A stretch of DNA of 64,000 nt from contig NZ_SNZF01000001.1 of NCBI RefSeq assembly GCF_004363725.1, positions 62,001 to 126,000 on the forward strand. Reading direction: 5' to 3'. Numbering within the stretch: the first letter of the stretch is position 1; every line of letters starts with the position of its first letter. Position numbers and translations under genes: made by a program. This DNA is from Aquamicrobium defluvii. Its GTDB lineage: Bacteria > Pseudomonadota > Alphaproteobacteria > Rhizobiales > Rhizobiaceae. A model generated the notes under the pieces. The model worked only from the letters and a program-made list of their open reading frames with translations. It made no database searches and was not told the DNA's origin. Shown here one piece after another: positions 26,503 to 36,923 of this stretch.

Positions 26503-27719
26503 CTATTCGTGCCTGAGCGCATCGATCGGATCGAGGCGCGCGCCGCGCAATGCGGGGAAGAAGCCGAACACCATGCCGATCAGCGCCGAGAAGCCGACGG
26601 CCAGCAGGACCACCGCCGGGTTCGGCGCAAAGGGTATCGAAAGGGCGATTGCAGCTCCGCCGGCCAGCGACAGTCCAAGCAGGATGCCGATGATGCCACC
26701 CAGCAGCGAAAGCACGGTTGCCTCGACGAGGAACTGGATCAGGATATGCTTTTCCTGCGCCCCGATCGCGAGCCTGATGCCGATCTCGCGGGTTCGTTCC
26801 GTCACCGATACCAGCATGATGTTCATGATGCCGATACCGCCCACCAGCAGGCTGACACCGGCCACCGCGCCCAGCATTCCGGTCATGGTCGCGCTGGCGC
26901 TTGCCATGGTGTCGGCGATCTGGGTCATGTCGCGGACGCCGAAATCGTCCTCGCCATCCGGCGGGATGCGGCGCACGTCGCGCAGAATGTTTTCCAGGCG
27001 TGTCTGCAATTCCGATGTGGAAACGGAATCGTCGGCCGAGACATAGATGTTGTCGATGTTGCGGTTGCCGGCGATGCGGCGCTGATATGTCAGCAGCGGC
27101 ATCAGCACGACATTGTCCTGATCCTGACCGAAGCCGGTATAGCCCTTGGCTTGCAGCAGGCCGATGACCTTGCAGGTGCTGCGGTTGACGCGGATCAGCT
27201 CCCCGTCCGGGTCCCCGGACCCGAAGAATTGCTGTCGCACCGTCTCGCCGATCAGGCACACGCCGGCGCCGCTGCGGGATTCCTGTTCGGTGAAAGGGCG
27301 TCCCGATGCCAGCGTCCAGTTGCGTGCCTCCAGAAAGGCGCTGTCCGTTCCCGTCACCGAAACGCTCGTGCTTTCGGTGCCATAGATCACGCGCACCTGC
27401 TTCTGCGAGGCTGCGGAGATGGCGCGCGCCCCGGTGAGGCGCGTCGAAAGCGCGTCGAATTCCTTGGCTCCAAGCTTGCGGCGCTGGCCCCAGTCCGCGC
27501 CGCCCGGGCCTCCGGGGCCGGCAGGCCGGCCGGGGTGGACGACCAGCAGGTTCGAGCCGAGCTGGGCAATGTCGGACTTCACTTTTTCCGTGGTGCCGGA
27601 GCCGATGGTGAGCATGGCGATGACCGCCGCCACACCGATGACGATGCCGAGCAGGGTGAGGAAGGAGCGCAGCGCATTGCGGCGCACCGAGCGGAGAGCG
27701 AGGCGGACCGTTTCCCAGA

Positions 27720-27723
<4 letters not shown>
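26503..27723 (-). CDS. MacB-like ABC transporter permease
   Basis: A 406-residue inner-membrane subunit of the MacB/FtsX type. It has an N-terminal membrane helix (LRSFLTLLGIVIGVAAVIAM, about 17-37), a large periplasmic MacB_PCD domain (about 45-245), and three C-terminal helices (about 285-395) with the conserved VTERTREIGIRLAIGA coupling segment. Unlike E. coli MacB, the ATPase is a separate gene, overlapping upstream by 4 bases. Together with the adaptor gene this is a tripartite efflux or export system; the cargo is unknown. No outer-membrane TolC gene is nearby. Confidence 0.93.
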
Positions 27724-28433
<710 letters not shown>

Positions 28434-28437
28434 CGGG

Positions 28438-29739
28438 TTATCCCCGCTGCTGCTGCGACGTGACGACCAGATCGCCTTCGGAAATGCCCGACAGGATTTC
28501 GGTCAGTTCGCCATTCGTCGAACCGACATGAACCCGGACAGGCTGCGGTTCTCCGTTCTTCAGCACGTAGAGCATGCGGGTGCCGTCTGCCTCGCGCTGG
28601 CGGGCCTGCTGCTGCTGGCCCCGACGTTCGCGCGGCGGCTGCATGCGGCCGGTGAGCATGGAAAGCGCACTCCAGCCGCTTTCACGCTGCTGCATGGCAG
28701 GGCGATAGCGGAAGGCTGCCGTCGGCACGGTAAGCGCATCCTTCGCGTGCTTGGTGACGACGGTAACGGTGGCCGTCATGCCCGGGCGAAGCAGCAGTTC
28801 GTCATTCTCCACCTCGAGCCGCGCGTCATAGGTGACGACGCCGTCGGTGGTGACGGAAGCATAGGAGATATCCCGTATGGTGGCGTCGAACCGCCTTTCG
28901 GGAAAGGCATCCACGGAAAATCGGGCCTGCTGGCCGGACCTGACCGTACCGATATCGGCCTCGTCTATCGCCGCCTTGAGCTCCATCTTCTTCAGGTCGG
29001 CCGCAAGCACGAACAGCACCGGCGCCTGAAGCGAGGAGGCAACGGTCTGGCCGGGGTCGACCGAGCGGGTCAGGACCACGCCGTCGATGGGAGCGTAGAT
29101 GGTGCTTTTGTCGAGATCGGTCTGCTGCGCCTTGAGGTCGGCCTCGGCGATGGCGAGATTGGCCTCGGCGCTCTCGAGCGCGGCTTTGGCCCGGTCGCGG
29201 GTCGCTGTCGCGGCTTCCAGCGCCTGCGCGGTCGCCATGCCGCGCCTCGTCAGCGCGTCGGTACGTACCAGAGCCTGTTCGTTTTCCCTGAGCGTCACGG
29301 TGGCATCGTCGACCTTCGATGCCGCTGCCCTTGCGGATGCCTTTGCCCGCTCGATCTGCACCTCCAGCTTGGAGGTGTCGAGGGTGGCCAGCACATCGCC
29401 CTTGCCGACTTCCTGGTTCTCGGCGACGGCGACCGAGCGCACGATGCCGGAGAGCTCGCTGGAAATGTCGACCTGCGTCAGCGGCTGCAATGTGCCGGTG
29501 GCGGATACCTCGATGACGAGATCCGATCTGACGGCAGCCTGGGTCGAATATTCGATGCGGGGCGTATCGGCGGAGAAGTAGCGATAGCCGGCGAAGGCGG
29601 CAGCGGCGACCACGAGCGCCATTATCGCATAGCCGAGACGGTGCCGGCGCTGCTTCGTCGCTCCCTTGACGTCGAGCCCCAGTGCGGTCTCGATCGAAGG
29701 TTCGGATTCCGCTTTCGGCGGATTGACAAACTGGTCCAC
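28438..29739 (-). CDS. Periplasmic adaptor of MacA/HlyD type
   Basis: Membrane-fusion subunit of the tripartite exporter with the two genes that follow. The 433-residue protein has one N-terminal membrane helix (about 35-57), a lipoyl half-motif near VSATGTLQPLTQVDISSELSG, a long helical hairpin rich in Ala, Glu, Arg and Lys (about 125-200), the second lipoyl half (STIYAPIDGVVLTRSVDPGQ) and a beta-barrel domain. The C-terminal 60 residues include an Arg/Gln-rich stretch (PPRERRGQQQQARQREA). It is the first gene of the minus-strand operon; 116 bases separate it from the divergent PhzF-family gene. Confidence 0.92.
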   Translation of the reverse strand: MDQFVNPPKAESEPSIETALGLDVKGATKQRRHRLGYAIMALVVAAAAFAGYRYFSADTPRIEYSTQAAVRSDLVIEVSATGTLQPLTQVDISSELSGIVRSVAVAENQEVGKGDVLATLDTSKLEVQIERAKASARAAASKVDDATVTLRENEQALVRTDALTRRGMATAQALEAATATRDRAKAALESAEANLAIAEADLKAQQTDLDKSTIYAPIDGVVLTRSVDPGQTVASSLQAPVLFVLAADLKKMELKAAIDEADIGTVRSGQQARFSVDAFPERRFDATIRDISYASVTTDGVVTYDARLEVENDELLLRPGMTATVTVVTKHAKDALTVPTAAFRYRPAMQQRESGWSALSMLTGRMQPPRERRGQQQQARQREADGTRMLYVLKNGEPQPVRVHVGSTNGELTEILSGISEGDLVVTSQQQRG

Positions 29740-29855
29740 GCCGGACCCCTATAGTAGCCGTGAACGTCCCTTATACGACACACATCAGGCCTGCGGGCCT
29801 GAATTTCAAATTAAATTTCGCTCATGTTCCGCCGGTCGGCGGATGGAAGCCGGTC

Positions 29856-30755
29856 ATGCAGGGTCGCAGATATCTGGTCTATGACGTGTTCACGGAAGAG
29901 GCGATGGGTGGCAATCCGCTTGCCGTCGTTCTCGATTGCGAAGGTCTGGACGAGCGGGCGATGCTGCGCATCGCGCGCGAGTTCAATCTGTCCGAAACCG
30001 TATTCGTGCTGCCGGCAGCGCAGGCGCGGCACCGGGCGCGCATCCGGATTTTCACGCCGCATTACGAGATGCCATTCGCCGGCCATCCGACGATCGGCAC
30101 GGCGGTAGCGCTGGCGCAGGAGGCCGGAGAAGGGGCCAGCATCCTGGTTCTGGAGGAGAATATCGGGCCGGTGCGCTGCGCGGTTTCGCAGGATGGCGGC
30201 TTTGCCGAGTTCGATCTGCCCCGCTTGCCGGAAAGGCTCGATCTCAGCGCCGAAGCGGAAGCCGTTGGAGCTGCCCTCGCCTTGTCGCCGCACGAGATCG
30301 GATTCGAGAATCACCGCGTTTCCTGCTGGAGCGCGGGTGTTCCCTACGTCATGATCCCGGTTGCCGGACTGGAAGAAGCATCGAGGGCGTGGCTGGACAC
30401 GCGCCTGTGGGCTGACCTTTCGCCGCGTAAAAGCAGCACCGCCGTCGCCAGTGCCTATGTCTATTGCCGCGAGACCATCCGGCACGACAGCGCTTTCCAT
30501 GCGCGCATGTTCGTGCCCGGCAACCCGTCTTACGAAGATCCGGCAACGGGTTCGGCGGCCGCGGCTTTCGCCGGTGCTGTCATGCACTTCGACGGCCCTG
30601 GTGAGGGCATGTCACGCATGTGGATCGAGCAGGGAATGGAGATGGACCGGCCCTCGCGAATCCGGCTGGAGCTGGATGTGGAAAACGGCACGCTCGCCAC
30701 GGCCCGCATCGGCGGAAATGCGGTCAAGATAGCCGAGGGGCGGCTCTTTATTTGA
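29856..30755 (+). CDS. PhzF family isomerase/epimerase
   Basis: A 299-residue protein of the PhzF / diaminopimelate-epimerase-like fold. Segments typical of the family are YLVYDVFTEEAMGGNPLAVV at the start, FNLSETVFV with the likely catalytic Glu (about residue 46), EMPFAGHPTIGTAVAL and NPSYEDPATGSAAAAF. PhzF itself isomerises a phenazine precursor, but most members lack phenazine genes, as here, so the substrate is unknown. The start ATG 29856 begins close to the first strand; the frame is open to 29760 without a better start. Confidence 0.88.
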   Translation: MQGRRYLVYDVFTEEAMGGNPLAVVLDCEGLDERAMLRIAREFNLSETVFVLPAAQARHRARIRIFTPHYEMPFAGHPTIGTAVALAQEAGEGASILVLEENIGPVRCAVSQDGGFAEFDLPRLPERLDLSAEAEAVGAALALSPHEIGFENHRVSCWSAGVPYVMIPVAGLEEASRAWLDTRLWADLSPRKSSTAVASAYVYCRETIRHDSAFHARMFVPGNPSYEDPATGSAAAAFAGAVMHFDGPGEGMSRMWIEQGMEMDRPSRIRLELDVENGTLATARIGGNAVKIAEGRLFI

Positions 30756-30916
30756 AGCGTCCGGTAAGTTTCCTGTGTCGTGTAATCCATATTACCTTTT
30801 GTTTTTACATCATATTTTTTCCCATGAACGCCTATTAGTCATCGCGGCCAGCGCGCCCGGCATCCCCTTTTTTCAAGCCTGCGGAATGTTTTCTCAGCGA
30901 AATATCGCGACAGGGG

Positions 30917-30944
30917 TAGACAGGCTCAATAGGGGCAGCTATAT
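30917..30944 (+). promoter_or_regulatory. Promoter of tRNA-Lys
   Basis: TAGACA (30917-30922) and CTATAT (30939-30944) are 16 bases apart and match the alphaproteobacterial housekeeping pattern. Transcription would begin near 30951, about 25 bases before the tRNA. The preceding 150 bases are AT-richer than their surroundings. Confidence 0.65.
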
Positions 30945-30975
30945 GCCCGCCAACGTTGGTTTTACCAACGCCCGT

Positions 30976-31051
<76 letters not shown>

Positions 31052-31208
31052 TTTTCAAACATCTGGATGGCGAACAGAACGGTCTGTTTTAGAGTCGGGC
31101 CGATTTTCACACGACCTCCGGACTTGTTTCGCCACCATCTCTCCGGCCGGTTTTGCTCCCGCAAAATGCTCCAGCGGCAAGCTGGCACCAGCTGATCCTG
31201 CAATCTCT

Positions 31209-32960
31209 TCAGCTTGCGACCGCGCGGGACTTCATCCGCTGCTCCGGAAAGGATTGCAGGCTCGCGATCATGTAGGGCAGATGCAGCAGGTTGCATGCCT
31301 TGGCGAAATACCAGCCTTGCAGGCTGTCGCAGCCGAGCGCGGTGAGGATTTCAACCTGCACGCCGGTCTCCACGCCCTCTGCAGTCACAACCTTGCCCAT
31401 GCCGTGGGCGATGTCGATCACCCCGCGCACGATTGCGAGGTCGGCGCTGCTGGTGCCGAGATTCGAGATGAAGCTGCGGTCGATCTTCACGCGATCGATG
31501 GGCATGCGCCGCAGATGCGACAGCGAGGCGAAGCCCGTACCGAAATCGTCCAGCGCGATTTCCACACCGGCAGCGTGAAGCCTGTGCAGACGTCCTTCCA
31601 GTTGCTGGAAGTCGCGCCCCAGAAACACGCCTTCCGTCACCTCTATGCAGAACATGTCCGGTGACAGGCCGGTACGGGCGGAAAGCTCGAAGAACCGGTC
31701 GACGAAAGCGTCCGAACGGAAGTCCGCATTGGTCACGTTGATGGCGACGCGGCGCAGCGGCAACGCCATTTCCTGCATCTTCTGCATGTCGGTGAAGACC
31801 TGCTCCAGCACGAACATGCCGAGGGCGGCCAGAAGACCCGGGTCGTTCATGTCCGCAAGGAATGCGCCGGGCGTCAGATGTCCCTGCTGAGGATGCTCCC
31901 AGCGCAGCAGACCTTCAAGCGCCGGTTTGAGCTGCTGGTCGGTGGCGATGATCGGCTGGTACAGCAGGCGGAACTGACCCTGCGCCAGACCGGTCTCGAA
32001 AGCGTGGAGCAACTCGCTCTTGCGCAGCGCCACCTCGCGCAGGCGTGGAACGAAAAACTGCAGGCGGTCCCGTCCCAGCTCCTTGGCGCGATAAAGCGCA
32101 AGGTCGCTCGCCTTGAACAGCTCATCGAGAGAGGCGGCCTGATCCGGGAATGTGGCGATGCCGATGCTGGCCGAGCAGCGCCGGACCACCGGGCCGAGGT
32201 CCACGGGCTGGCGCAGGCAGGACAGCACCTTGCCCATCATGTCATGGACCTCCCGGTCCGGATGTCCGGTCATCACGATGCCGAACTCATCGCCACCCAG
32301 CCGGGCGACGAAAACCTCGGGGCTGGCCAGTTCACACAGGCGCCCGCTTACGACCCGCAGCAACTCGTCGCCGACGTCGTGACCGAAGGTGTCGTTGATC
32401 TCCTTGAACGTGTCGATGTCCAGCAGGGCCAGATGGACCCTCGACGGCTGCGTTCTGCCGTGAGTCGATATCACTGTTTCGAGATGCTCCTGGAACCGGC
32501 GGCGATTGGCTATCCCGGTCAGGGCGTCGATATTGACGATGTGCCGGAGCTTTTCGTCGGCCCGATGGCGGTCGGTGATGTCGAAACGGATGGCGGTGTA
32601 ACTGTCGACCTTGCCGGCGGCGTTCACATGCGGGACGATGGTGGTGTCGACCCAGTAGTGCGATCCGTCCTTGCGCCGGTTGCATATCTCGCCCTGCCAC
32701 ACGCGCCCGGCGGCGATGCGCTTGTACATCTGGCGGAAAAACCTGACGTCATGCATGCCGGAATGAAGCATGCGATGGTTGGCGCCGACCAGTTCCTGCC
32801 GCGAATATCCCGATATCTCGCAGAACTTGTTGTTGACAAAGGTGATCGTGCCTTTCACATCGGTGATGGCCACGATCGCGGCGCTGTCGAGGGCGTAGCG
32901 TATGAACTCCATTTCTGACGGAAATGGAGGAGTATTGGCCTTTTTCATCTGCGATGTCAT
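31209..32960 (-). CDS. PAS-GGDEF-EAL cyclic di-GMP protein
   Basis: A cytoplasmic 583-residue protein with a PAS sensor (about 18-130, ending in the PAC-like FDITDRHRADEKL), a GGDEF domain (about 140-305) with intact RLGGDEF (GGDEF 222-226), and an EAL domain (about 315-565). No RxxD inhibitory site stands five residues before GGDEF. The EAL signature reads EGL (349-351), but Glu is kept, as are IEVTE, DDFGTGF, VKIDRSF, TAEGVET and the final Gln-Gly, so phosphodiesterase activity is possible. ATG 32960 is used; a TTG at 32975 is an alternative. It may both make and break c-di-GMP. Confidence 0.92.
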   Translation of the reverse strand: MTSQMKKANTPPFPSEMEFIRYALDSAAIVAITDVKGTITFVNNKFCEISGYSRQELVGANHRMLHSGMHDVRFFRQMYKRIAAGRVWQGEICNRRKDGSHYWVDTTIVPHVNAAGKVDSYTAIRFDITDRHRADEKLRHIVNIDALTGIANRRRFQEHLETVISTHGRTQPSRVHLALLDIDTFKEINDTFGHDVGDELLRVVSGRLCELASPEVFVARLGGDEFGIVMTGHPDREVHDMMGKVLSCLRQPVDLGPVVRRCSASIGIATFPDQAASLDELFKASDLALYRAKELGRDRLQFFVPRLREVALRKSELLHAFETGLAQGQFRLLYQPIIATDQQLKPALEGLLRWEHPQQGHLTPGAFLADMNDPGLLAALGMFVLEQVFTDMQKMQEMALPLRRVAINVTNADFRSDAFVDRFFELSARTGLSPDMFCIEVTEGVFLGRDFQQLEGRLHRLHAAGVEIALDDFGTGFASLSHLRRMPIDRVKIDRSFISNLGTSSADLAIVRGVIDIAHGMGKVVTAEGVETGVQVEILTALGCDSLQGWYFAKACNLLHLPYMIASLQSFPEQRMKSRAVAS

Positions 32961-33047
32961 GCGCCCGTCGCCCAAGAATTACCGCCTGCCGAACGCTTCG
33001 AACGTTCGTCAGAACGATGCCCCCAATCCCCCTGAAGTCACCGTTTG

Positions 33048-33085
33048 GGAAGGCCCTGTTAAATTAGGAAGGCCCGGTTAAATTT
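33048..33085. repeat. Tandem 19-bp direct repeat
   Basis: GGAAGGCCCTGTTAAATTA (33048-33066) is followed at once by GGAAGGCCCGGTTAAATTT (33067-33085), 17 of 19 positions alike. It lies in the intergenic region between the divergent PAS-GGDEF-EAL gene and the DUF2478 gene, about 190 bases before the latter. A regulator site repeated in tandem or a simple recent duplication are both possible. Confidence 0.75.
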
Positions 33086-33271
33086 TTGGAACTTTTGCCT
33101 GCCGAACCCCGGTGCAAACATGAAAATGAGTCCGCATTTGCCCGTATCGGCCTTGAAAGAGTTTCAAATTCCAACATTGTTGCACAAAAGGGGGCGACAA
33201 ACTGTCATGAAGAAGAGCTTGATCGAGGTCGCTGCGAACCTCAGGATGATCGCAGCGCAAGGCAGGTGACC

Positions 33272-33814
33272 ATGGCCCGAAACCCTATCGCAGCAATCAC
33301 AGGCGCCGAAACCGCGGCGATCCAGGCTCTTCTGCTGAATGCGGCGGCGCGCTGGCGCGCCGCTGGCCTTACCGTATGTGGCATCGTGGAGGAAAGCGAC
33401 GGGCCGACGCAGAGCGGTTGCAGTTGCGGGATATTGCGCAACTTCGTTACCGGCGCGCGCTTTCCCATGTATCTCGATGAGCCTCCCGCCCACACGTCGT
33501 GCCATCTCGATGAAACCGGCGTCACGAAGGCAGGCGAAAGCGTGCTCGGTCAGATTGCGGGTGCAGACGTGGTGGTGCTGAGCAAGTTCGGCAAGGTGGA
33601 GGCAGTTGGGGGCGGTCTGTTCCGCGCCTTCGAGGTCGCCGCTGTTCTGGGCAAGCCGGTCATCACCTCCGTGGCGCCCAAGCACAATTATCCGTGGCAG
33701 CGTTTTGCCCCGCACGCCACGGCGGTCGGGCCACGGCAGGATGAAATCGACAGCTGGTGGCAATCGGTTGCTCGGGCAGCCTCCCTGCATGGCAAGGCTG
33801 CTTCGGGACGGTAA
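33272..33814 (+). CDS. DUF2478 family protein
   Basis: A 180-residue protein that I assign to DUF2478 from the text AARWRAAGLTVCGIVEES near the start, SGCSCGILRNF, and ADVVVLSKFGKVEAVGGGLFRAF in the middle. The family is a NTPase-like fold related to THEP1 and often lies near molybdate transport genes; no molybdate gene is seen here. I see no standard GxxGxGK P-loop at its N-terminus (ITGAETAAIQ), so nucleotide binding is doubtful. GGCAGGTGA precedes the ATG. It runs convergently into cobT with 2 bases between the stop codons. Confidence 0.75.
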   Translation: MARNPIAAITGAETAAIQALLLNAAARWRAAGLTVCGIVEESDGPTQSGCSCGILRNFVTGARFPMYLDEPPAHTSCHLDETGVTKAGESVLGQIAGADVVVLSKFGKVEAVGGGLFRAFEVAAVLGKPVITSVAPKHNYPWQRFAPHATAVGPRQDEIDSWWQSVARAASLHGKAASGR

Positions 33815-33816
33815 GT

Positions 33817-34827
33817 TCAGCCTTCCGAAACCCCGGCTTCGGTGAAACTCGCCATGCGCGCGTGACATTCCAGCGCCGAGCGCACGATGTTCACGGCAAG
33901 GCAGGCGCCTGAGCCTTCGCCAAGCCGCATGCCGAGGTCGAGCAACGGCTTTAGCTCCAATGCCTCAAGCAGGCGGCGATGGCCCGCCTCGGCCGAAACA
34001 TGGGCGGAAAGCGCATGCGCGAGGCCCTGCGCATGGAGCCGGGCCAGTGGTGCGACAGCGGCGGTGCACACGAAACCGTCCAGCAGCACCGGCACGCCGC
34101 GATGACGGGCGGCCAGCGTGGCGCCGAAGATGGCGGCGAGTTCGCGTCCCCCGAGGCTGGCCGCCACTTGCAGCGGGTCCGCCAATGCCGTCGAATGGCG
34201 CTTCAGTCCGGCCTCGATGACTGCCACCTTGCGGTGGAGCCCGGCATCGTCAACGCCGGTGCCGCGTCCCGTCCAGCCCTGCACCTCGCCGCCGAACAGG
34301 GCGGAGGCGAGGGCAGCGGCCGGGGTGGTGTTGCCGATGCCCATTTCGCCGAAGCAGACGAGATCGAGATTTCCGTCGACCGCATCATAGCCGGCCGAGA
34401 CGGCGGCGAGGAAATCGGCCTCATCCATGGCCGGTTCCTGCGTGAAGTCGCCGGTCGGCCGGTCGAGGTCGAGCGGGATGACGTCAAGCTCTGCGCTGGC
34501 CGCGCGGGCGAGCTGATTGATCGCCGCACCGCCATGGGCAAAATTCGCCACCATCTGGACCGTCACTTCCGCCGGATAGGCGGAAACGCCTTGTGCGGTG
34601 ACACCATGATTGCCGGCGAAAACGATCACCTTCACCCTGTCCAGCTTCGGCATGTCGCGGCCCTGCCAGCGCGCCAGCCAGCCGGCGATCTCCTCCAGCC
34701 GGCCGAGGCTGCCCTGCGGCTTGGTCAGCGTGTCCTGACGGCGTGCGACGGCTGCCTGCGCCGCCTCGTTTCCGGCCGGCAAATCGAGGCAGGCGGCGCG
34801 CAGTTCTTCAAGCGATTTGAAGGCCAT
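33817..34827 (-). CDS. cobT: Nicotinate-nucleotide:dimethylbenzimidazole phosphoribosyltransferase
   Basis: Forms alpha-ribazole 5'-phosphate from nicotinate mononucleotide and dimethylbenzimidazole, building the lower ligand of cobalamin. The 336-residue length is usual. Signs are DTLTKPQGSLGRLEEIAGWLA near the N-terminus, VFAGNHGVTAQGVSAYP, GEMGIGNTTPAAAL and the C-terminal SAEAGHRRLLEAL ... LRLGEGSGACLA with the catalytic Glu. (This is CobT/CobU of the ribazole pathway, not the cobaltochelatase subunit of the same name.) It is the last gene of the minus-strand cob cluster, 24 bases after cobS. Confidence 0.96.
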   Translation of the reverse strand: MAFKSLEELRAACLDLPAGNEAAQAAVARRQDTLTKPQGSLGRLEEIAGWLARWQGRDMPKLDRVKVIVFAGNHGVTAQGVSAYPAEVTVQMVANFAHGGAAINQLARAASAELDVIPLDLDRPTGDFTQEPAMDEADFLAAVSAGYDAVDGNLDLVCFGEMGIGNTTPAAALASALFGGEVQGWTGRGTGVDDAGLHRKVAVIEAGLKRHSTALADPLQVAASLGGRELAAIFGATLAARHRGVPVLLDGFVCTAAVAPLARLHAQGLAHALSAHVSAEAGHRRLLEALELKPLLDLGMRLGEGSGACLAVNIVRSALECHARMASFTEAGVSEG

Positions 34828-34851
34828 GGGACAATAAGCTCCGGAAATGAT

Positions 34852-35607
34852 TCAGATGAAAGTGGTGGAAGCGACCAGCAGGACGGCGATCTCGCCCAGT
34901 TGCTGGAGCGCGCCAGCGGTATCTCCGGTCTGGCCGCCGATCTGGCGGCGGCACAGCGCGGCGAAGCCGGCAACCAGCAGGCCAAGCAGGATAAGCGCGG
35001 CGAGCGCCGTGCCGAGCCCGAGGATCAGAAGCGACACGGCCCCGATGGCGGCGCCGAGCAAGGCAGTCTCCTGCGAAATCGTGCCGGCGCTGGCAGAAAG
35101 GCCATCCGCGCGGGCCGGCGGCAGGACATGCATCAGCGCGGCGGGCAGGGCGCGCGAGGCGCAATGGGCGGCGAAGAGGGCGGCGAACACCTGCGCCGGC
35201 CCTGCGAGGGTGGCCAGCGTGCTCCAGCGAAGCAGCAGGGAGATGACCAGCGCAGCAGTGCCGTAGGAGCCGATGCGGCTGTCGCGCATGATCTCCAGCT
35301 TGCGCTCACGCGTCGACCCGCCGCCGAAACCATCCGCCACGTCGGACAGCCCGTCCTCATGCAGGCATCCGGTGGCCAGCATGGCGGCGGCTAGCGCGAG
35401 GGCGGCGGTGGGACCCGAGGGCAGGCCGAGCCACACGCCAAGCGCATAGGCGGCGGAAGCAATGATAGCCACCGCCAGCCCGGCAACGGGTGCCGCCCAG
35501 ATGGCATCGGCCAGCGTCCGTCCGCGGAAGTCGAGATGCGGCAGCGGCAGCCGCGTGAAGAAGGCGAGGCAAAGCGCGATGTCGAGCGGGTTGAGCCGGT
35601 CCCTCAT
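34852..35607 (-). CDS. cobS: Adenosylcobinamide-GDP ribazoletransferase
   Basis: Joins adenosylcobinamide-GDP with alpha-ribazole (phosphate) to finish the nucleotide loop; it is an inner-membrane enzyme. The 251-residue protein has about six membrane helices and the conserved acidic segment HEDGLSDVADGFGGGSTRERKLEIMRDSRIGSYG (His-Glu-Asp-Gly at about 87), which is the family's catalytic signature. Start ATG 35607 overlaps the cobB stop as ATGA. Also called CobV in Pseudomonas denitrificans nomenclature. Confidence 0.95.
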   Translation of the reverse strand: MRDRLNPLDIALCLAFFTRLPLPHLDFRGRTLADAIWAAPVAGLAVAIIASAAYALGVWLGLPSGPTAALALAAAMLATGCLHEDGLSDVADGFGGGSTRERKLEIMRDSRIGSYGTAALVISLLLRWSTLATLAGPAQVFAALFAAHCASRALPAALMHVLPPARADGLSASAGTISQETALLGAAIGAVSLLILGLGTALAALILLGLLVAGFAALCRRQIGGQTGDTAGALQQLGEIAVLLVASTTFI

Positions 35608-36923
35608 GCGCCCGCCCGCGCTATGGCATGGAAGAAGGTGCCGCTGACATGGCCGCGCCGGCCGCCGGACGGGCCAAGCGGGGTGCCCTGGCCATCGGCA
35701 AGGTCGGCAATGGGGCTGTCGTTGCCGGGGTCGGTGACCCGCGCATAGTGGAACTCGTGGCCCCGGATATGGTCGCCGGTGCTTCCCAGCGCACAGTCGG
35801 CCAGAAGGCGCGCCTGCCGGTAGCCGAGGTTCATCTTGCGTTTGGCGAAGCTGGTGGTGTGGCCGAGCAGGGCGAGCATCCTGTGGGTGACGCCGTCGGC
35901 ATCCTCGATAGCCTCGCCCAGCACCATATAACCGCCGCACTCGCCATGCACCGGCTTTTCCTTCGCGAAGACGGCCATTCCGGCGCGGAATTTTCCGGCC
36001 GAGGCCAGCGTTCCGGCGTGCAGTTCGGGATAGCCGCCGGGCAGCCAGCAGACATCGCAATCCGGCCTCGGCGCTTGGTCGGCGAGCGGCGAGAACGGGA
36101 CGATCTCCGCGCCCTCATCGCGCCAACGGCGTGCGACATGCGGGTAGAGGAAGGTGAAGGCGCGGTCCTGCGCAAGGGCAATGCGCTGCCCCGGCGGCGG
36201 CAGGGCACAGGTGAAATTTCCATCGTGTGGGGTTAGCGGTGTGGCCAGTTCCAGAACCGCGTCGAGGTCGATGGAGCGTTCGGCCATGTCGGCCATGCGG
36301 TCGATGAAGGCCATCAGGTCGTCATGCTCGCCGGCCTGCACCAGCCCCAGATGGCGCTCCGGCATGGTCAGCGTCGGGTCGCGCTCGATGGCGCCGACCA
36401 CCGGCAGGCCAAGGGCCTCGATGGCCTCGGCGCACAGGCGGCGATGTCGTTCACTCCCCAGCCGGTTCAGCACCACGCCGGCGATGCGCACCTCCGGCCG
36501 GTAGGTGGCGAACCCCTTGGCCACCGCCGCGACCGTGGTGGACTGGCCGGACACGTCGAGCACCAGCAGCGTGGGGACGCCGTACAGCGCGGCGAGATCG
36601 GAAGCGGCACCGGAGCGGCCGGGCGTGCCGGGAATGCCGTCGAACAGGCCCATGGCGCTTTCCAGGACGACGATGTCGGCATCTTCCGCAGCGCGTCGGA
36701 CCAGCCCGTTGAGCAGGGAACGAGCCATCGCCCAACTGTCGAGATTGACACCGGCAAGGCCGGTCGCGGCCTCATGGAAGCCGGGATCGATGTAGTCGGG
36801 GCCGGATTTTGCCCCGCGCACGCGCAGGCCGCGCCGGGCCAGCGCCCGCAGCAGGCCGATGGTGACGCTGGTCTTGCCCGAGCCCGAGCGCGGCGCGCCG
36901 ATGATGATCGCGCGCGCCGTCAT
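35604..36923 (-). CDS. cobB: Hydrogenobyrinate a,c-diamide synthase
   Basis: Amidates the a and c carboxylates of hydrogenobyrinate with glutamine and ATP. The 439-residue protein has an N-terminal dethiobiotin-synthase-like ATPase with P-loop GAPRSGSGKTS (about 9-19), DSWAM and a C-terminal class I glutamine amidotransferase domain with the nucleophile in KPVHGECGGYMVLGE (Cys near 338) and a late His segment (HEFHYARV). Being in an aerobic cluster with cobG and cobN, the substrate should be hydrogenobyrinate rather than cobyrinate. Both ends overlap neighbours by 4 bases. Confidence 0.95.
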   Translation of the reverse strand: MTARAIIIGAPRSGSGKTSVTIGLLRALARRGLRVRGAKSGPDYIDPGFHEAATGLAGVNLDSWAMARSLLNGLVRRAAEDADIVVLESAMGLFDGIPGTPGRSGAASDLAALYGVPTLLVLDVSGQSTTVAAVAKGFATYRPEVRIAGVVLNRLGSERHRRLCAEAIEALGLPVVGAIERDPTLTMPERHLGLVQAGEHDDLMAFIDRMADMAERSIDLDAVLELATPLTPHDGNFTCALPPPGQRIALAQDRAFTFLYPHVARRWRDEGAEIVPFSPLADQAPRPDCDVCWLPGGYPELHAGTLASAGKFRAGMAVFAKEKPVHGECGGYMVLGEAIEDADGVTHRMLALLGHTTSFAKRKMNLGYRQARLLADCALGSTGDHIRGHEFHYARVTDPGNDSPIADLADGQGTPLGPSGGRRGHVSGTFFHAIARAGA

